Positions 61,588 through 64,000 of a stretch of 64,000 nucleotides of DNA are shown one piece after another. The notes beneath the pieces are model-generated. The model had not been told where the DNA came from. It ran no database searches and saw only the letters and a program-made list of their open reading frames with translations. Source of the stretch: Mortierella sp. BCC40632 (lineage: Eukaryota; Mortierellomycota; Mortierellomycetes; Mortierellales; Mortierellaceae); assembly GCA_011634665.1 (NCBI GenBank), contig WAEK01000026.1, positions 62,001 to 126,000 on the forward strand, written 5' to 3'. Position 1 is the stretch's first letter, and the number at the start of each line of letters is the position of its first letter. Position numbers and translations under genes: made by a program.

Positions 61588-63674
61588 TTTGTCACTACAG
61601 CGGTGGCCTATGGTGCAAAGATTACACTCCGCCACTTGGGTACCGACGGAGGATACCTTCACTCGCATCCCTCCAACTATGAGACGGGAAGTAAACGTAA
61701 GTACTTAACTGCTCTTTTTTTTTCGACTCTATGCCATCCTCTTTGTATTACAAACTGAGCTGAACAAATTGCTCGGCTCAACTTTCCATAGAACAACAAA
61801 TCACACTATACTCTCACAAGGATATGAACAACGACTGGATTATTCAAAGGGCGGATGGATCGGTGCCTGAAACACTCCAATATGTAAAGTCTGGCGACAC
61901 CATCCGACTGATGCACATGCAGACCTCAGGCCGACTTCATTCCCATTCACACAAACCGCCCATAACTGACGGTGAAAATCACTTTGAAGTCAGTGCGTAC
62001 GGAACAGGGATTGGAGCTGATTACAAAGGCGATTCAAATGACCAATGGCGAATTGAAGTGATTGATTACGATGGTTCAGACAGAAAGTCGGGCGAGATGT
62101 TGCATACGTTAAGATCCAAGTTCCGATTGATTCATCCCAATATGGGATGTGCTCTCTTTTCCAACAATATGAAACTACCCAGTTGGGCGTTTGAACAACA
62201 AGAGGTCACCTGTATGAGCAGTTCGACACCAAGACGGACGACATGGATGGTTGAGACCAATTCTTATGATGCCTGTAAGTTTTTTCAGAGGAAACATTCC
62301 TCAATGACGAGTATGGTCTCCTTTCTTTCTTTTCTTTTCTTTTATCCAGGCAACAATCACAAACTCTTTTTTTCTTTTTTCTATAGATCCAAAGGATGCC
62401 AAAATGGTGAACTACCCACGCTATGGATTCTTTAGAAAGTTCCTCGAGTTAAACAAGGTGATGTGGAAAGTCAATGCAGGATTGACGGCGTCTCATCCCT
62501 ATGATTCAAGACCCTCTTCTTGGTTCTGGCTCAGAAGGGGTATCAGTTTCTGGTCTCAGGAACAGAAACATGTCTACTTGATCGGTAACTGGTTTACCTG
62601 GTACTTGTCATCCTTTTCGGTCATTTTGTATGCTTTGGTCCGAATCACGTTGGTAATCCGTGATAAGCGAGGTTATCGAGACAACTTTAGAGGTGAGATC
62701 CATTCTTCATTTTGGAGGCATGATGGGAGAGTTTTCTTTTTTAAAAAAAAAAAAAAAAAAAAAAAATGCCCAAGCTCTTTGATCCTGACCAGGTGGTATT
62801 CGCTCCTCCTTCTGTCCTCTCTCTTTCCCTCTTTCTTTTGATGCTAGGCTTCCGCGACTATTACGAAATTTCAGGAGGATTCTTTTTCATGGCGTGGTGT
62901 TACCACTATCTTCCTTTCTTCTTGATGGGACGACAACTATTCCTGCATCACTACCTTCCAGCTCTTTATTTCGCCATCTTGTTATTGAGCGTAACCTTTG
63001 ATCTCGCTTGTCGGTTTATGCCCAACCGAGCACGGTTCTCTGCCTTGGTTATTATCTCTCTTATCGCCATCTGGGTCTTCCGAACACGCTCTGCTTTGGT
63101 CTACGGTTCAGAGTGGACTAACGCCGAATGTGAAGCATCCAGGCTTTACAAAACCTGGGATTACGATTGTTACCAATTCCCAAGCTCCTATCAAGTCTAC
63201 AGGGACAATGAAGCTGCACTCAAGAACCAGATGGGTCGGATTGTAGATCCACCTCCGAATCAGAGCCAAGGACCTCTCAAGTCAGGTGAAGGTCAGCCCA
63301 TTGAGAAGCCCCATGATTTCATGGAGAAACTGTTGTCGAGTCCAAAGGACCAGGAGACTAAGCCAGAAGTATCTCATGCGAGTGCAAGTCCTCAGGGATC
63401 AACCCAAGAAGCTATCACGACTCCTAGCAATAGTCTCCATGAAAAGGTGGAGACCAAAAATGATGCTGTTCTAGAAGAGGTGGAGCCAGGAGATGGAGGA
63501 GATGATGATGATGAAGACGAAGCTCGTAATAAGGATGGGAGCGCAGAAGAGAATGTGGAGCTCGCTGAAGATGAAGAAGATGAAGGAGATGAGGAGGATG
63601 AAGGAGACGATGAAGATGAAGATGATGAGACTCAAAACGCTGAAGACACTATAGACACCGACCCACGGCCATAA
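59047..63674 (+). CDS. PMT1: Protein O-mannosyltransferase Pmt1
   Basis: Seven exons (59047-60128, 60571-60723, 60834-61468, 61601-61696, 61792-62274, 62387-62692, 62848-63674) give 1,193 aa. It transfers mannose from dolichol-phosphate mannose to Ser/Thr in the ER lumen. The first luminal loop has the catalytic [19 protein letters not shown] and VHPPLAKM (Asp-Glu motif). The MIR region shows [30 protein letters not shown] and the [11 protein letters not shown] block. [20 protein letters not shown]-type (here LRRGISFWS) and the late [10 protein letters not shown] favour the Pmt1 over the Pmt2 or Pmt4 subfamily. Unusual features are a disordered cytosolic head of about 335 residues with a Q16 run (residues 106-121) and a Gly/Ser-rich stretch, and an Asp/Glu-rich tail of about 60 residues. 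Yeast Pmt1 is 817 aa. Confidence 0.94.
59362..59409 (+). repeat. CAG/CAA tract encoding Q16 in PMT1
   Basis: Sixteen consecutive Gln codons with mixed CAG and CAA, in the disordered N-terminal head of Pmt1. Confidence 0.95.
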
Positions 63675-63922
63675 TACACACACTTTTCTGTTCTTCATCT
63701 CTCATCAATGGCTATTTGACTGTTTTATTCTTTGGCAAAGAGTTTCCAAAGAAGCTCGACACATTAGCTGGAGGTAGTCTTTTGAGCGTAGAATTTGCTC
63801 CGCGCAGCATCTTGTCCCCTCACGCTTGACTTGCTTGCCAAGCAGTTTTTTTTTTTTTTTTTTTTATTCTTTGGTATCAGTTATTTGTATCTTAGTTTAC
63901 CTAATAGAGTCAACCTCTTTCT
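63675..63922. other. Convergent 3' spacer at the right edge
   Basis: The 3' ends of PMT1 and the epimerase gene, with a poly(T) run at about 63846-63865. No gene is seen. Confidence 0.6.
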
Positions 63923-64000
63923 TTAGCTCTGCTCCAGCTCCACAAGAGTACCATGGCAATCCTTGGGGTGCAAAAAGACAACGGGCTTTCCATGAGCACC
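63923..64000 (-). CDS. Methylmalonyl-CoA epimerase, C-terminal fragment (runs off right edge)
   Basis: Only the last 25 codons and the stop are in the window. They read GAHGKPVVFLHPKDCHGTLVELEQS. The block KPVVFLHPK..HGTLVELEQ is the signature C-terminus of methylmalonyl-CoA epimerase (glyoxalase/VOC fold). There the Glu of VELEQ is a conserved metal ligand. The enzyme interconverts (S)- and (R)-methylmalonyl-CoA in mitochondrial propionate catabolism, upstream of B12-dependent mutase. Other VOC-fold proteins are possible in principle, but this exact ending is distinctive. Everything upstream lies outside the window. Confidence 0.82.
   Translation of the reverse strand, partial: GAHGKPVVFLHPKDCHGTLVELEQS

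Overview
This 64 kb window is nuclear DNA of a fungus. The genes are split by short GT-AG introns and include typical fungal families: Isc1 sphingolipid phospholipase C, Gup1, the Pmt1 mannosyltransferase, Hom6, a vacuolar Ca2+/H+ exchanger and a Kex2-type repeat pro-protein. Several genes are missing from budding yeast but kept in early-diverging fungi (methylmalonyl-CoA epimerase, Arl8, a Rab3GAP2 N-terminal-type protein, a RUS/DUF647 protein, roadblock dynein light chain). I infer a Mucoromycota/Mortierellomycota-type genome, most likely Mortierella-like. That is judgement from gene content, not a database match.

Layout. 0-4.4 kb (minus strand): ATP11 (running off the left edge), COA1 and a CAX exchanger. 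6.2-9.2 kb (plus): ASH2, a COMPASS subunit. 10.3-11.1 kb (plus): a hydrophilin-like protein behind a clear TATA box. 11.5-22.3 kb (minus): ISC1, a FRAY/OSR1-type Ste20 kinase, a dynein roadblock light chain whose first exon is only an ATG, and importin alpha. 24.6-30 kb (plus): CWC25 and RAB3GAP2. 30.6-35.3 kb (minus): a 4EHP-class cap-binding protein with a 1,070-residue N-terminal extension. 38.8-44 kb (plus): an FLX1/SLC25A32 carrier and ARL8. 44.2-46.9 kb (minus): GUP1. 47.9-49.2 kb (plus): HOM6. 49.6-50.7 kb (minus): a secreted Kex2-processed repeat protein. 50.7-55.3 kb: gene-poor. 55.3-63.7 kb (plus): a RUS-family protein and PMT1. Right edge (minus): the last 25 codons of methylmalonyl-CoA epimerase.

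There is no operon-like logic; neighbours are mostly unrelated housekeeping genes. Loose themes are mitochondrial respiratory-chain assembly (ATP11 next to COA1), endolysosomal GTPase control (ARL8, RAB3GAP2) and the secretory pathway and cell surface (GUP1, PMT1, the Kex2 substrate). Introns and spacers are full of A/T homopolymers of 20-45 bases and of GA, CA and TC microsatellites.

Best candidates for new biology are the cysteine-free Kex2 repeat pro-protein and a Ste20/OSR1-type kinase whose own tail carries five RFx[V/I] motifs, the peptide that the animal OSR1/SPAK docking domain recognises. All exon joins were made by hand from splice signals and reading phase. Where lengths are quoted, the exons sum to a multiple of three.
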